A DNA stretch of 64,000 nucleotides, taken from contig PTFA01000396.1 of assembly GCA_003342895.1 (NCBI GenBank), forward strand, positions 369,584 to 433,583, given 5' to 3'. The stretch comes from Casuarius casuarius. Lineage: Eukaryota > Chordata > Aves > Casuariiformes > Casuariidae. The notes beneath the pieces were generated by a model. It was not told the DNA's origin and made no database searches. It saw only the letters and a program-made list of their open reading frames with translations. Positions 35,545-48,960 of the stretch are shown piece by piece; the first letter of the stretch is position 1; every line of letters begins with the position of its first letter. The translations under genes and the position numbers were made by a program.

Positions 35545-37964
35545 CCCCCTCAGAGAGGAGGAGTATGAATGGCCGTTTTTATCCAAGAGCCCACTTATGA
35601 GGAAATTCGGCTTCAAGTCCCTCCTCTGGTGAAAGGACACAAAACACAGTGAGAAGCTTACCCGTCCCAGCTCACAACAGAGCGTCCTGGAAAGAGCTGC
35701 TCTCAGATCCCTCCCGTTAACATGAAAGCATTTCACTTAAATGGCAGTTTGCTAGACAAAGGTGTGGAGACCACTTTCACACCTCGTGACTGAGCGCCTT
35801 GCAGGTCCAGCCAGGATGGAAACCACTTACAAATCCGTTGTTCTGAAAATGCCCCAGATCAGGGGCAGGGCCACTTACACATTTATATGGCCCTGAGGAA
35901 GGCTGGTGCTTGGGCCAAACTGATTAATTCCTGAGATTTTGTAGAGGGCAAAACAGAGCGCTGCAGCTTTAGGATAGCAAATAGTTCATCTAAATTCACT
36001 TCTGGAAACAGTATTTGAAATAAAAGGAATTAATTGCTTTCTAGCTGGTTAGAAAAAGGCTGCTAGCATTGCTTGGACATGGAGGGAGGCTCCAAACATT
36101 ATGAAGAGAAATGGGATTCAGATGGGATTTTTCTAAGGGCAGTCACCATAATTCTCCCACAGAAAGTCAGTGATGAAACTCCCTCCTGAACTAAATGAGA
36201 AGAGATATAGGCCAGCATCAGACAGTTTAGAAAAGCTTCTATACACACAGAAGACTGACAAAATGGTAGAGTGGTGCAGCAAAGCCTGACTCAGTGCTTG
36301 GCTACATGTGTTGTGGATGAGAAAAAAATTATCTCATTGGACACTGCAGAGAAGTTGTTGCTCAGAAGGATCCAGCAGGTGCTGAGCAATTTGCAGTGAG
36401 CAGGTTCACCAATGAACCAGTGGCGATGAACCAACCTCATCCAACGTCCCAGGTGGGACTCCAGCAGGACTTGTCCCAAGCTCCAGAGCAAGCTCTTCTC
36501 TTTTCCTCTCCTCCAGGCAACATTTGAGCTGACAGTGGTGACAGCATGTCCCAAGGCGCCTAAAGGAGGAGGACGGGATGGAGGTGGAAGAAGGAGAAAC
36601 AGCTTAATTTTTCCTCAGCCATCAACAGCAGCTGACTCCCTTCAGTAGTTTGCCTTGGGAATGCCAGCCAGAGATCTTCCCTTTGCTTTACATAACTCAA
36701 GAGTTTTAAACATTCATCCTTCCAGCCCACCTCTTGCGTTTGCTGAGCTCCATTCCCAGCAGGGACCCACAGTACACAGGCATGCGTGGGGCACTGAGCT
36801 CCCAGGGGCTGGAGCAGGCGTTTCACTGCAGAGCCTCAACCCATGGGCACTGTGGAGCCAGACAGGGATGGGAGCTCCTGAAGTGCATGGGACATTTCAG
36901 CTTTCAAGGCATGCTGGTCCAGGTAAGAGCAAAAAAGCAGGAGATTTGCAAAGCCCTCCCTGCTCCCCATCTGCTCTAGGCTCTGAGACAGAGCTTACAG
37001 TGGTGAAATTACAGCATATGTTATGACTGTGTGCCATCAAGCTTACTGGAAACCGACTTGGATAAGAGGACAGTGGAGAACCACTCCAAAAGCTCTTTTG
37101 CAAACTTGATGCTTTCCCCTGCCATCACCCTGCATCTGTCTGTCACAGCTGCAGGACATTTATTCTGTACTCTGCCATAGGAAGAGGGACATCTACCTCT
37201 CCCAGATCCAAAAACCTGAAGCAGTTTTTCTTAGACCTTTCAAGTGTTCTTGCATTGGTCATTTGCAGTGGGGAGATGCGTCACTGGACCCCACAGAAAT
37301 TCCTATTCAGACAAACTGAAATCAGTTGTTCCTAATTTCTAATAGTGACAATGGGGATGGGTTTTGCCTCCTGCCAATGGACACCTTGCTGCAAAGATGC
37401 CAGAAAAGGCCTGTAGGGAGTCTCGGTAAATACGCATCTCACATATGGTTCTAATGTAATTTATTGATTGCTTTCCTGCTCCCTGGTCTTGCCTGTGAAT
37501 CAGACAGAAGTAAAAATTTAGTTTCCCAGTAGATGGCACCACCTGTTTCGCTGAACTTTTTGTGGTTAGTACAAAAGCAGCTCACAAAGCCAAGAGAGCT
37601 GCAGAGTCCTAGAAAACACCAGCTCTGCCGTCTGGCACGAGAGCTCAGCAAGCCAGGCTCGACCAAGAAATCTGAGGCCTCCGAAAGAAAGAAGATGCAC
37701 CAACTTTTAAAACAGCATGGACATGAAGACAACTGCAAGTAAGGGGCAGCTGCCCTCTGTGTGCCCCGAAGCTACGTCCGGAGCTGTGCAGGTCAGCACG
37801 CTCTGCAGCAGCAGTGCAATGCCTCTGCTGTGCTGGAGTCGTGCAAGAAGCGAGGCACCAGCAGCCATGTCCCACACAGCCTTGAAACCTAGTGCCAATT
37901 CAGGGGTGATGGCTCCCAGGGCCTCCCAGCTGTCACCTTCCCCTGGATGGTGTTGAGTCAACAG

Positions 37965-37966
<2 letters not shown>

Positions 37967-38000
<34 letters not shown>
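37967..38000. repeat. (AC)17 microsatellite
   Basis: This is an uninterrupted AC dinucleotide tract of 34 bases, long enough to be polymorphic in a population. Confidence 0.97.
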
Positions 38001-38007
<7 letters not shown>

Positions 38008-38239
38008 GTAACTATTATTTTCCATAAGGATTTTAAAATTGAGCATAGGCTTTGTATCAATTTATTTGGAAGACTGGCAGTTGTCTAAACACACAGCAGG
38101 CTGAGAGATGGTTTTTCTCAAAGAGAATAAACTCTTTCTCGTTAATTAATTGCAGGGGGAAATAGTAACATGTGCTAGTGTTTAAGAAGAGAAAAGCCAG
38201 GCTACGAGTAGCAGGAAGGCTGGTATTGTTAAGATGTGG

Positions 38240-38362
38240 TGTCCTAGGGGATTTGGGCACCATTTCCAGCTCAGACACGAGGTCTGCGTGACATTGGGCA
38301 ATGCATACTGCCTCTCTGGGGCTTAATTTGGTGCCATTTTACACCGCAGGGGTCAGAAGTGG
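38240..38362 (+). repeat. MIR-like SINE remnant
   Basis: The block TGCGTGACATTGGGCAATGC, then CTGCCTCTCTGGGGCTTAAT and a CCATTTTACA tail, follows the order of the MIR core on its forward strand (a 'gtgaccttgggcaagt' block, a 'cctctctgggcctcagttt' block, a 'ccatctgtaaaa' block). It is diverged but the colinear order is convincing. Confidence 0.6.
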
Positions 38363-39424
38363 GGGTGCATGGTGTGTCACAGCTGGTCTGTGCATGTACT
38401 GAGCTGTACATGCTGTGTCTGGTGCCTCCCGAACAATTGCAGCAGTCTGGCCTCAGCTCCCCTTTTCCAACACAAGCCTAAAACTGCAAACGGCTGCAGC
38501 CCATCTGCTTAACAATACCGGTCATAACAAGCACATGAGTCTCCTTCATTGGCGTTTCTCTGGGTATAAAACCTGGTACAGAGTCCTGTCCCCTTATGCA
38601 GAGTGCCTCATGGGGCTGCTCTTGGGAATCGGACAAGCCCCCTCCGTTGGCTGGTTTGACCTGCCGTGACGGTTCCTCCTTAGAGGCATTATCTGGTCCT
38701 TTCTGATCAGAATTAAAAGGAAAACTCTTGAAGCTGATGTCAAGCTCTGGACGTGTGCAGAAAATGTGCTACCCACAAGCCATTTTCACCAGCTGGGAAG
38801 GAAGAGAGAGATGATTACTTGCCTTTTGCCAAATGGAAAGAGCTTGCACCTCATAACGGTGTGCGGGACCATGAGTACCTCTGTACGCACACAGGAGTGA
38901 TTTCTCAAGTCCAACTCTTGCCTGATTTTTACTCCAGAACTGGGAAAATCTTTCCCCCATCCCTTTTCCCTAAATACACCCAAATGCACTGTTTTAGGCT
39001 TACCAGTCTGATAAGCTTAAAAAAGGTGCACATTCCCCTTTGTACCACAACAAAACGAAGGGTGAAGGTCAGATTCAGGAGAATATTTGCATTGTGATTC
39101 TTCTCAGCTTCCAAGCATTATGCACAGAAGCAATACAAAATTAAGACAGAAACCCAGCATAGCTAAATCAAATTTATACCAAACATCCAGTTGTTCTGCA
39201 TCAGCAACAAGAACTCTTATTTTATTAGGGCTTTTTGTCTGTTTCCTAATTAGAATTTGCTAGGAGAAGAAAACTATAAAGATAATGGCCTATTCCTAGT
39301 TTTACTCCTCATTTCCAGTGTTGCCTGGAGATCTATGCATCTGTCACCTCGGTAGCTGGGGTCATTAGTTCCTCAAGGCTTCATGGCATGCTTTCCAGCC
39401 CTTTGAATGTTTGAACAAACTTTC

Positions 39425-39545
39425 ACACAGGAACAGACCAGAAGAGAAGGTAAGGTCATCTAGTCAGCCCTCCTGTGGATCACAGGCTATTAAAATTTTC
39501 ACCTAGTCCCTCCCTCTAATACTCAAACTCTGCAGATAACATTTC
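39425..39545 (-). repeat. Ancient CR1/L3-like element, 3' part
   Basis: The plus strand reads AAGGTAAGGTCATCTAGTCA, then GCCCTCCTGTGGATCACAGG, then CTATTAAAATTTTCACC. This closely resembles a repeat often seen in turtle and bird DNA with the pattern 'gatcatctagtctgacctcctg...cacaggccattaaatttcaccc', the reverse complement of an old CR1-like 3' region. It pairs with the segment at 39.9 kb. Confidence 0.5.
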
Positions 39546-39899
39546 AGTCGTCAGGAGGCTAAGTTGTGCACAGGCAGATAATAGGACAGTCCTCCAAATA
39601 TGAGATTTTCTCAGTGGCAGAAAAATATTTTGGGGTCACTTGAGCTTATCTGGCCAACAGGCAAGCTATGCTTGTTATTCAAATGAAGACAAAAACTGCC
39701 AAGATCCTGTTCACTCCCACCCTAAATGAATTATTTCCCTTTCCCAGCTCTGGCAGTCACTATGGCCCCAAGCACATGGTCAAGACTTGCCAGTACCACT
39801 CTGGGCAGCAGAGGCCATGTATTTGCTGCACCTCCCTCGCCTGTTAAGCACCCAGAAGAATTTCATCCGCTGATAGCATTTTCCTTAGAGGCTGGATTA

Positions 39900-40012
39900 C
39901 AGCTGACTTTTTAAAGAACTACCTAATCTCATTTTAAAGCCCTTGAGCACTGGTGAGTCCCAGACCTGCTCTGCTGCACTATTCAATTACCGTCACAGTC
40001 AGGTGTCTGCTG
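39900..40012 (-). repeat. Ancient CR1/L3-like element, next segment
   Basis: The block CTAATCTCATTTTAAAGCCC, a GAGCACTGGTGAGTCCCAGA block, and ATTCAATTACCGTCACAGTC match the order expected further into the same old repeat ('atctgatcttaatttaaa...agtgatggagaatccac...ggttaatcaccctcactgtt'). It is therefore probably the same copy as the segment at 39425-39545, separated by about 355 bases of other sequence. Confidence 0.45.
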
Positions 40013-42050
40013 AGAGCAGTGACTATTCCCTGCGTGCCAAAGGGAGGCTGCTGGCTGGAAGTAGACTCCTGGTGGAAAATCTCATTTTCAGGGGACAACA
40101 AGTCAATAACTTACCTTAGAAAAATAATCTGGCTTCAGCTGTGTGGTTTTTGCCAACATATCTAGAGCGGTAACATTGCTCTCCCCCCTTGTTTCTGATG
40201 ATAGAGTCCATATTTACATTGACAGTCTGCATTTGTTTTTAATAAACATTTGCTGTATGTCTCTGTTTAACTCCGAATCACTCTGACTGATCCAGCAGTT
40301 AATTCTCTAATTTCACGGCCTGTGTGAAGGCAGCTGATGACTTTCTGGAGCTGAGATTGCAATTTATGTAGCGCTGAAGGTCATGCTGCAGTGCTCTTTC
40401 CCCAAAGGAGCCTACCTGCCACAGACAGCACTTTTCAGTCCTTCCCCTTCTAGTATTTGGGTTTTACTCCACACAGGGACTGGTTAGCTGTCTTCTCCAT
40501 TTGCAGTATCCTGTGTCAACTCCCAAAGACTCCCTTATTCCTTCTTCTACATCTGTCCTTTGGCTGGCAAGGCATACTACGTCTTATAGGGGATATTGCT
40601 GCTCACAGTGGCAGCCACCAGCCTAAGACCAAAACCACCCCTTGGAAGACCACTGGTAGGACTGAGCACGGCCCACTGCTTGAGAGACATAATGCAATCA
40701 TCAGTCTCCAAATTCTGCCCATTCTCAGGACACATTCTGTGCTAAATTCATGAAATATTTCAATTGGCAGGCAACCACTGCAATTTCTGCTTTTCCACTC
40801 ATCCCTGGCTGTGTTCAGGGAATATCCCTGTTCACAGGCATCATCCTAAGGGCTGCTTCTTCCCTCAACCTAAATCTGCTGCTGCTTTCTTCTCCATCTT
40901 CCCACAGCACAACAGACCTCAGGCTGTTTGCTTTTCCATTCTGTGTCCTATGTCATTTTCTGTTCGATGATGATGAGAATTTTCTCACCTCCATCTTGTC
41001 TCTCAAAGGCTCCTCTTGTTCTCAGGAGCTTATTCCTTTCCCTTTGATGCTAGATTGCCCAAAAACCATCACTCTGTACCCCTCCTACCTCCAAATCCCA
41101 TGTGAAGTTCCCAGCCCCATCACTGGGAGGCAAAGCCATACTCTCTCTGTAAATCTGACTGACAGAGGAAAACTCCAGATAGCCAGCTGCATGGTATCCT
41201 CTGAAGTACAGCTACAGTGATTACAGAGGGACTCATTTTCCCAGAGCAAGGATAACATGTCTGATGATCCTTTCACTTATACAAATTTCATAATAGAATA
41301 GCTCCCCTGAGTGGATGGGTGATGTACGCCAGGTGAGAGAAAGAAGATGCTGATCCATGCCCATGTCTTTATCTCTCCATTTCATCCCAAACAGAATTTA
41401 TGCTGTGCCACAAGCCCACCATCCCCGGAGCCTGTTTAATGCATACACAGTAGATGAGATGTCGGAGTCAACCCTTTGATTCATTTCAGTCATGTTCTAC
41501 TACCTTCCCAGAAGACAAGAAATTTATGTGTACTCTGGAGGACAGGTCAGAGAGAGAATGAATGTAACCTGCTTTCAGTAAAAAGAGATTGCTTCTGGCA
41601 AAGCAAAGGAATATTTTATTTTTTGGTTCTAACATCTGATGGGATTTCTACCAGGTGATGAAGACGCAGAGGGGAGGACAAGCTTATTTCTTTCAAAGAG
41701 CTCCAGCAACAAAATATCCAAGAGAAGGGGAAAATGGAGAAACCATTACATGAGTCTGTTCAACCTTGGGAGGAGTCAGCAGCAGTAAAATTGCAACAAG
41801 GAAAGGCAAATCTTTACTAGCATAAATCAAAAAACAATAAAACAAGGCAAAGATAACAAAAAGGCGATCTGAGCTGAGGTCCCCCTACTCTTCAGTCACT
41901 AGCAAGGGAATCCAGCCTCCAACCTTTGTTTCTGGGATGGTGTTATGTTCCAAACAAAGCAGAGTCCAGTACCTACTGTTCATGCATATATAGACAAAAA
42001 TTCTCTACCAAGGAGACTGCCAAAAGACAAGACCAATGAAGGTTTACTAT
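40013..42050. other. Non-coding stretch, nothing recognised
   Basis: It includes a 156-codon plus-strand frame (40750-41220) that is pyrimidine-rich and low in domain-like features; I do not support it as a gene. No repeat or RNA gene was recognised. Confidence 0.5.
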
Positions 42051-42051
42051 C

Positions 42052-42125
42052 TACGTTTTGCAGATATGAAGGTGAAGCACAGAGCAACAGCATGATTTGA
42101 CCAAGATCATGCAGAGAAAACATTC
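42052..42125 (-). repeat. MIR-like SINE remnant, reverse orientation
   Basis: The plus strand reads TTTTGCAGATATGAAGGTGA, then AGCACAGAGCAACAGCATGA, then TTTGACCAAGATCATGCAG. This matches the reverse complement of the MIR core ('tttacagatgaggaaactgaggcacagag...gacttgcccaaggtcacacag'). The colinear match across about 65 bases makes chance unlikely. Confidence 0.65.
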
Positions 42126-45100
42126 ACAGTCATGAAATACTGATTTAAACGTTGGCTTAAAATGCTGTCTTGAGATAAGGAGAACGTTTGAGAATCATGG
42201 AGCTATGCCAATGGAAACCATGAGAATAACTAGGTAAATCAAGCCTACAACATGTCCTTCAAACACTGTTTTCAGCTAATGCAGATGTTAAGATCCCATT
42301 CTTTCCTAATGCCAAGATAGTACAGGCTTGTAGTGACATTTCCTTTCTCTGGAGAGGCTTTGAAATCACTGAGCCATCTGTCTGCTGCCATCTGTTGTTG
42401 CCTTGGAAATGAATTTGTCAGGTCAGTTGGAAACAGGTTTCAAATAAACCACTGCTCTGAAAGATAATGCACAACTGCAGTTGGTGATGTCATCCTCCCA
42501 TCATGGTGTGTCTGCTTCCCAGGAATTCCCAGCTGGCCTGTCTTTGTTCTGCATGGAGAGTGCTCACCTTCTCCAGCAGGACCACTGCTGCTCCTCTGTA
42601 CCTCCCCACTGAGCTACTGGTTGGCACACAAAACCATTTTGCATCCCACCTACATATATTTCCCCATGGCCCTCTCTTCTTGCCACCTTCATCCAGACAT
42701 TACTCACACGCAATGGCAGGGGACAGGCTCATGGTTCGTGTTTGATGCATTCACAGCGCTCAGGCAGTGGCTGGCCTCTGCCACATGCCCCTTGTCCATT
42801 TGTTACTGAATGTAGGGGTTTCCTCAGGAGGCTGAGAAGGAAGGTGGTGCTTTCAGGTCCTCAGCTGTATTCACCAAGTTTTGATGGATCTCCCAGTTGC
42901 TTCATCGATCAAATAGGAAACTGACAGAACTCAAAGAAGAGGTCAGTCTTTCAGGCGTGGTACTGAAGGCAGCCAGTGGAGACAGATGAGAGCCGAAACA
43001 GAGAGGGGAACCAGAAAATGAGAGGAGGATCATGCCTGGAGCATACGAGCGGTGTGCGAAAGCTGGGCAAGCCCCTCTGGTTCCCAGCAGCAGAGAGGCA
43101 GATGTGCCACCCATCCAGAGCGTGAGGCTGCAGGGTGGGATGTCCCCAGCTCAACAAGCCTCTTCCCTGAGGACAGGATGGAAAAAAGCTGTTTGTATAT
43201 GTTACTGTACTAAGCAAACACCCTGCCTGGTGCTTGGATGCTTGAGCCCTTGCATCTGCTGGAGAAAAGAGAGCAGCATGGAAGAACAGAAGGGAGCATG
43301 GGTCTGCCTTTTCCTGCATCATATATAGCCCTGCACTTTGGGCTGAGTCACTGTGCCAGAGCTGCCTGCAAGGGCACTTCCAGCATGAGGATCCAGCCTA
43401 TGCAGCTAGGAAACAAGCTGGGTACGTTACATGCACATAAGCAGCATCATGGTTAGATCAACCTGGAGCTTACCAAGGGCTCAATGATCCGTGGGAAGCT
43501 GTAGAGGCTTGCACAGGCCACCTCGCTGGTTCACGTTGTCCCAGAGCACTGCCGGCAGTGCTCATGCTGCCCCAGGTATGTGTGCATGGGCTGGAGCAAC
43601 AGCCCTGCGCACCCTCGCAGCGTAAATTTACTTACGCTGCACAAACTCACCTGCAAGTGAGCAGCAGGGTCAGCTCCTGTCTACGACAGAATGTACAAAA
43701 CCATATACGAGCCAAACCTTGAGGAAAATAGCCTTTTAATATATGTGTAGGACCATTCCAAATGGCATTTTTTATTATGCACATCCTTTGCAAGGGTGAG
43801 CTGTCCGTAGCTGCTGCATCGCTTCTCAGACAGTGGTTAGATCCACAGAAATGATCAGCAGGCAGAGAAACTTCTCATATTTCTTCTGGGTACAAATCAG
43901 ACTGTTCCCAAACTGAATTTGAAAGTAGCTTTAGGTACAATCCTAAACAGGTGGTGGCACATGAACTGCTACATCCTGGCAGACAGGCAATTGCTGGTTC
44001 TTTCCTTTGAATCATATTGCTTTACTGTTACCCCATAAAAATTCAACCCACTGGGGTTCAGCTACTCTGTCTGTGAAGGAAGGGAAAGAGGAACTGTACT
44101 CCGGGCAAGTACTCCTTCTCTTCCTACCTACTTGCAGCAAGGAAACAGGAATCTTCCTTTAATTCCCTTTGCCTGGACTCAGGATCCACACAGAAAAGGC
44201 AGCGATGCTGACTGAAGTGGGGACGTATTACTGTTTTGCACAGAAATGAAATCCTAGGCACAATCCCAGGTTGCTGCAAACGAAAAAGGGCCATCTGAGA
44301 TGATCATATAAATATATTAACAGCGTATTTCCTGCAGAGGAGAGCAGAGTGGAACAAACAATTCCCAGTGAATAATGTGAGCAGAATATTTTCTGGCAGG
44401 TCACATCATTTGACCTACAGCTTGCTTCCCCAACACATACAGAATTCTAAAGGGAGAGGCATTCTTCTGCCCCAAAAAGGTATGGAGAGGAAACAATGCC
44501 TGTCGTGTAGAGGTAGAACAATTTAAAATTGCATTTTTATGCCCTAACTTACACTTGTAAATCAGAACACTCCAATTCCCTCCCCTAAGTGCACACTGAA
44601 TAGATAAGGTGGCTGTGGGCAGGGCAGAGAGGGAATTGAACAGTAAATAACGGAGAAATGCAGTGCTAGGCCAGGATCCCGCTGGGCCAGAGGAGCTTTG
44701 TCAGTTCACCCCTGCAGAGAGCCTGGGCTACACTCTTCAGGAATTACAAGCATCTTGGAAGACTGAAATCCCAGTTTGAAGATGAGGGGGGCACCCAAGT
44801 CCTCAAAGCTGAGGCTCCAGAAAGCTGAACACGCTGGACTTGCACAGCTTCTTCCAGCATTCAGGCGCCTGTTCCCTACTGGAATCAAGTTTTTGGTTTG
44901 GGGCCTGTCCTATTTGAAGACCCAGGTAAAATCTGTCTGTGACAGTGGCTTGTTCAGCATGGCTTTTCTTCTGCACTGTGGAAGTCAGGATCATCCATAT
45001 GGATGGATTGTCTTCCACATGGATGCTCTTCCCATCAGGCCAGGAGTTACCAACAGGCATGTCTGCTTTTTTTCTTTTTTCAAAAGAAGTGACCTAGACA

Positions 45101-48100
45101 CCTGGGAAGGAGGGGAGCTCACAGATGACAGTCAGAACAGCAACAAGCACCCCGATATCTTTAAGGTCAGCCTGCAAGTCTTGCTTTCTTGCTGTCTTAC
45201 CCCCTAGGCTTGGCATGCCAGCCCCCAGGGCCTGTGTCCGAGGGCCCTGCTCTCTTTGGGAATTATGTGAGTGTCGTGTGACTCTGGAGCTTTGGGGAAA
45301 GAAAGCACCTTTTATTTCTGAAATAGGAGGCAGGTGAAGTTGAAGAGATCCCAATAGTTAGCATAGCTTATGCTGCTGTTATCTGGGGGAGAGAGTGGTT
45401 ATCTATATAGCAGAATGAGACTGCTATCCAGTTGAAGCTATTTCAGGGTATAGAAGAAGACCTGACTTGTTGACTTGTGTATACTGCTGAAGCTTCTTTG
45501 GAGTGAAGGAAACAGCGTCAGCTTCTACTCTCTTACACATAGACAAACACCTTACTGCCTCGAGCATTATTACCCATCCCACCCTCCTAAGCAAAAGACT
45601 TTTCTCTTTCTAATCCACATCCCCAGTCTGTTACTGAATTGTTCTGTTTCTTCTGACTTGTGATGGCCCCTTTTCTTCAGCACACATTCACGTAGTCACT
45701 TCCCTTTCTTGCTCCCTTTCCAGTTGGCAAACTTGCATTCAATTTGCTGTCTAGCAACATGCCGGTATTTCTTGATGCTTTGCTGCTTCCAGACAAGTTT
45801 CCTGCCCTGCTAAGTATCATTGAATGTCTTTATCTTCGACGGGTCTGTTCCTTTGTTTTGTGTTCTCATCCTGAGATGGGTTTTAGAACATCTTCTTTAC
45901 GAGTCATTCAGAGTGTGGAAAATCTGTCTTCCAGAGAAAGGCTTAAAAAGCTCATTCTGTTTAGCTTACACAAGAGAAGACAGAGTGACTCAGTCACACT
46001 CACAGGTTATGTGCTTTGGGAGCTGACTTCAGAATCTGAGGTCTTGTTAATCAGGGGAAAAAAAAAAAAAAAAAAAAACGCGCACACAAAAATAACCCAA
46101 ACCACAACTCTCCCTGTCTCCCTCCTCCCTGAAATGAATAAGCTCAAACTTGAATTTAAAGAATAGAGTGCAAACATGTGACTTCTCTAATTAGTCCCTG
46201 GAATGATGCCCCAGGCATATAGAAGAGTCTTGAATATTTTGAGACAAAGCAAGGTGTCTCAGAGGTGCTCTGGCTCAGGCTGAAGGTGAGGGTTTCCTGC
46301 GGGGTCTTCCAGGTGCAATTTTGTAGTCTGAGCTGTGCAAGTCAAAGAGACAAAAGGAGCAGTTCCTCGTGGCAGCCTGGTGAGTGACATCTCTAACCTT
46401 TGCCTCCACCTGCATTCATTTCTGTGGCTGTTCACGTCGTCCCATCTTCCCTATATTCAGAGCTTTTTACCTGGTTGCAGACAAGAAGCAAGAAGGCCAT
46501 TTTCATTGATTAGGTGGTAGCTAAAGGGTCCCTCACCCAAATGTGAATCAGGCTGGCTGGCAGCATCAGTGAGGCCAGAGCAAATATCCCAGCTCTCAAA
46601 GAGTTACCCATCTACAGTCACATACTTCAGAAGGAATTTCAACCGAGACATGCTTTATGATAGCTTTTTCTATTCCAGTATTTGCAATGTCAATTGAAAG
46701 CTAGAGATGACAGCAATGAAGGGCTGAACAGCTCAGAGGTATAATTGGATATGAAATGAGAATTGGTTTTGATATAAAAGGATATCTCAGCTGCATGCCC
46801 TCATATCCTTACCGTGCTCTCACTCTCTCCCCAGATCTCTTTATTGTTGCCTTTTATGGAGGAGCTGAATCAGAGCTCCATCTTCTTTATTGTGTCTGGG
46901 CACTGATTGCTTTGATCATGTTGAAGTGTGGTATTGCACTAATGATCACTAAACCCCACCTTTGATGTTGGTTGTGAATGTGCTGCTTTGCCAGTGGAGA
47001 GAACTTAAATGCTTTTGTTTTCTGATTATTGTCTGTCATGTTTAGAAACAACAACAGCAAGGCAGGGAAAGAAAGTGTGAATACTTAACGGAATGAAAAA
47101 CTCCGCTGCTGCTGGGCTCCCAGCATGGTCTGCGAGGCAGTTTCTGCTGAGACAAGGCTGAATGCTTCATCCCATGCTGAATCGTGGGGAAGCGGCTCAG
47201 CCTGGCCATGGTGCCGTGGAGCTGCTTTGCCCCTGGAGAAGCACAGCAGGCAGGCTCATGTGGAAGACCGTTGCAAAAGCAATGTGCAACAACTCCATGG
47301 GGATGCGATGCACCCAGCTCGATGTACCCTTCTTGGGGGACTGACTGACGTGGAGAGAGCCAGGAGCTATGGGTCTTTCCACATTGCTCCCCAGCACAGC
47401 TATGTATTGCCTGGCCATGATCCAGCCCTTTTCAAACAGTCTGTTTTGCTCTAATCTGTCTTGGCATTTACACTCTCCTTATTCCCATTGTATCCAACTG
47501 CTTTACAGTGTCTGCAAGTCCACGCTGTGGCTAGATCTGTCACCAGTCAAAAAGGGCATTGTTTCAAGAGCACCCATTGCTTGCATCTATTTAAATAGTC
47601 CTGATGGACAGAGCTGCAGAAGGCACAGCACAGTCCATGGGTCCTGCGGGACCAGCGAAGTGTGTGTGCTGCGAACAGCTTGTGTGATGTAGCTCTTCCC
47701 TTTGGTTACTACCACTGCAGTCCACTGATCACATTTACAATAGCTGAAGTCTGGCCTCAGTCTCTATTTCTTTCATGTCCCCTGTCTCTGGAGCCTTTGT
47801 GAGTTAGTCACAGATGGCTACAAGAAGCAGTGTCTCTAGGGATAGTGTTGGTGACGGAGAGCTCATGTTCTCTGCAGCATGATCTGAGCCATTCCCACAG
47901 CCCTCATGAGCTTCATAGGCTCAGCATGTCACCAAACCATAGAAATCCTTGTTTTGGAAAGAAGGAGTCCTTTCTCCTAGTTGCAGGAAGATCTTTCTCC
48001 ATCATCTTGCTGCTGTAGGTTTACAGATGTTGCCAGGATCATTTAAACTACAAGATAGGTCTTGCAAGTTAAGGGAGACTCAGACTTTCCTTGCCATGGT

Positions 48101-48795
48101 CCAACTGTTTCTTGTGTTGCGGGAAGGACGTTTATGGCTGACTCCAACAAAGTCAGGATATAGCAATCAATCACTGCAGAGAAAGCAGAGCCCTAGCATA
48201 TGAAAGTGCAGTGAGGCAACAGCAGGAATCAAGCAGAAGATCTAGTCTGCCTGTCAGCTCCTTTTCTTGCCATAGTAAATCCTTTCAACAATTTTAAACG
48301 TGCCCTGCCTCAGTTGGTTATGTCATTTGCCCAGGTCCTGTCATGTCATACACACCAACTTCTAGGTCTGTCATCTCAAATAACTTTTTTCAAAGCCATC
48401 TTGATGAAGGGCAGTACTGGTGTTCCTGTGTGCCCATAACTATTTAACACTAGAGAATTTTTAACTTTTTGCTAAAAACGTCTTTAGAAAGACACTGAAA
48501 ATGTCTGAGTTTTTTTTAATCTATTTGAAGGACAGTAAGCTTGCTTCCCTAATGTATTTACAGTACCAAATATCAGGAACAGTTTCTGTGCTGTGCTTTC
48601 CTTAGCATGACATGCAGCATGTACAGCAAACCAATACAAACACATTACACATATGATATGCTTGTATTAGAGGTGCCTGAACATTTTCAGCCAGAGCATT
48701 TTCCTAGCACAATTATAACAGTTATCAAAAAGTAAATTTTTTCCAAAGAAAAACAGTGATTTCGGTGACAGTGAAAACAAAGCTATTTAGAAGGA
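42126..48795. other. Non-coding stretch, nothing recognised
   Basis: Unique sequence with no supported exon. The only simple repeat of note is an A21 tract at 46058-46078 followed by CGCGCACACA. Frames of up to 143 codons occur on both strands and look like chance. Confidence 0.55.
46058..46078 (+). repeat. Poly(A) tract, 21 bases
   Basis: This is an uninterrupted A21 run. No processed pseudogene was recognised upstream of it. Confidence 0.95.
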
Positions 48796-48799
48796 AGAG

Positions 48800-48960
48800 A
48801 CAGTATTTGGACTCAGGAGACCTGTGCTTCTGTTGGCTCCCTTAGTGTCCTGCTGATGGAGCTTTGGCAAGTCTATTTCCTGCCTTGGCTCTTGGTTCTC
48901 CCCCAAAGAAATTGGTGATAATTGTGTTCTGTAAAGTATGTAAAAATGGTGTCAGTAAAA
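48800..48960 (+). repeat. MIR-like SINE remnant
   Basis: The order of blocks follows a forward MIR. A GGACTCAGGAGACCTGTGCT block comes first, then GAGCTTTGGCAAGTCTATTT, CTGCCTTGGCTCTTGGTTCT and CCCCAAAGAAATTGGTGATA, then ATTGTGTTCTGTAAAGTATG. The consensus blocks are 'gactcaggagacctgggttc', 'gaccttgggcaagtcacttc', 'ctctgtgcctcagtttcccc' and 'aaaatggggataataa'. It is well preserved over most of its length. Confidence 0.7.

Larger units (their letters stand above)
33123..38235. other. Non-coding stretch with simple repeats
   Basis: No known gene was recognised. It has a run of G at the left edge, an (AC)8 tract at about 35529-35544 followed by a C-run, and an (AC)17 tract at 37967-38000. A segment at 36832-36922 has an acceptor-like TTTCACTGCAG before it and a CAG/GTAAGA donor after it. 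That combination can arise by chance, and no protein is recognised. Confidence 0.55.

Noticed and set aside
36832..36922. Segment between TTTCACTGCAG and CAG/GTAAGA on the plus strand
   Set aside because: Splice-like signals are present, but the body is short, no frame looks coding and no partner exon is visible. Such pairs are frequent by chance.
40750..41220. 156-codon plus-strand frame
   Set aside because: Pyrimidine-rich, low-information composition, no domain, no splice context. Treated as chance.
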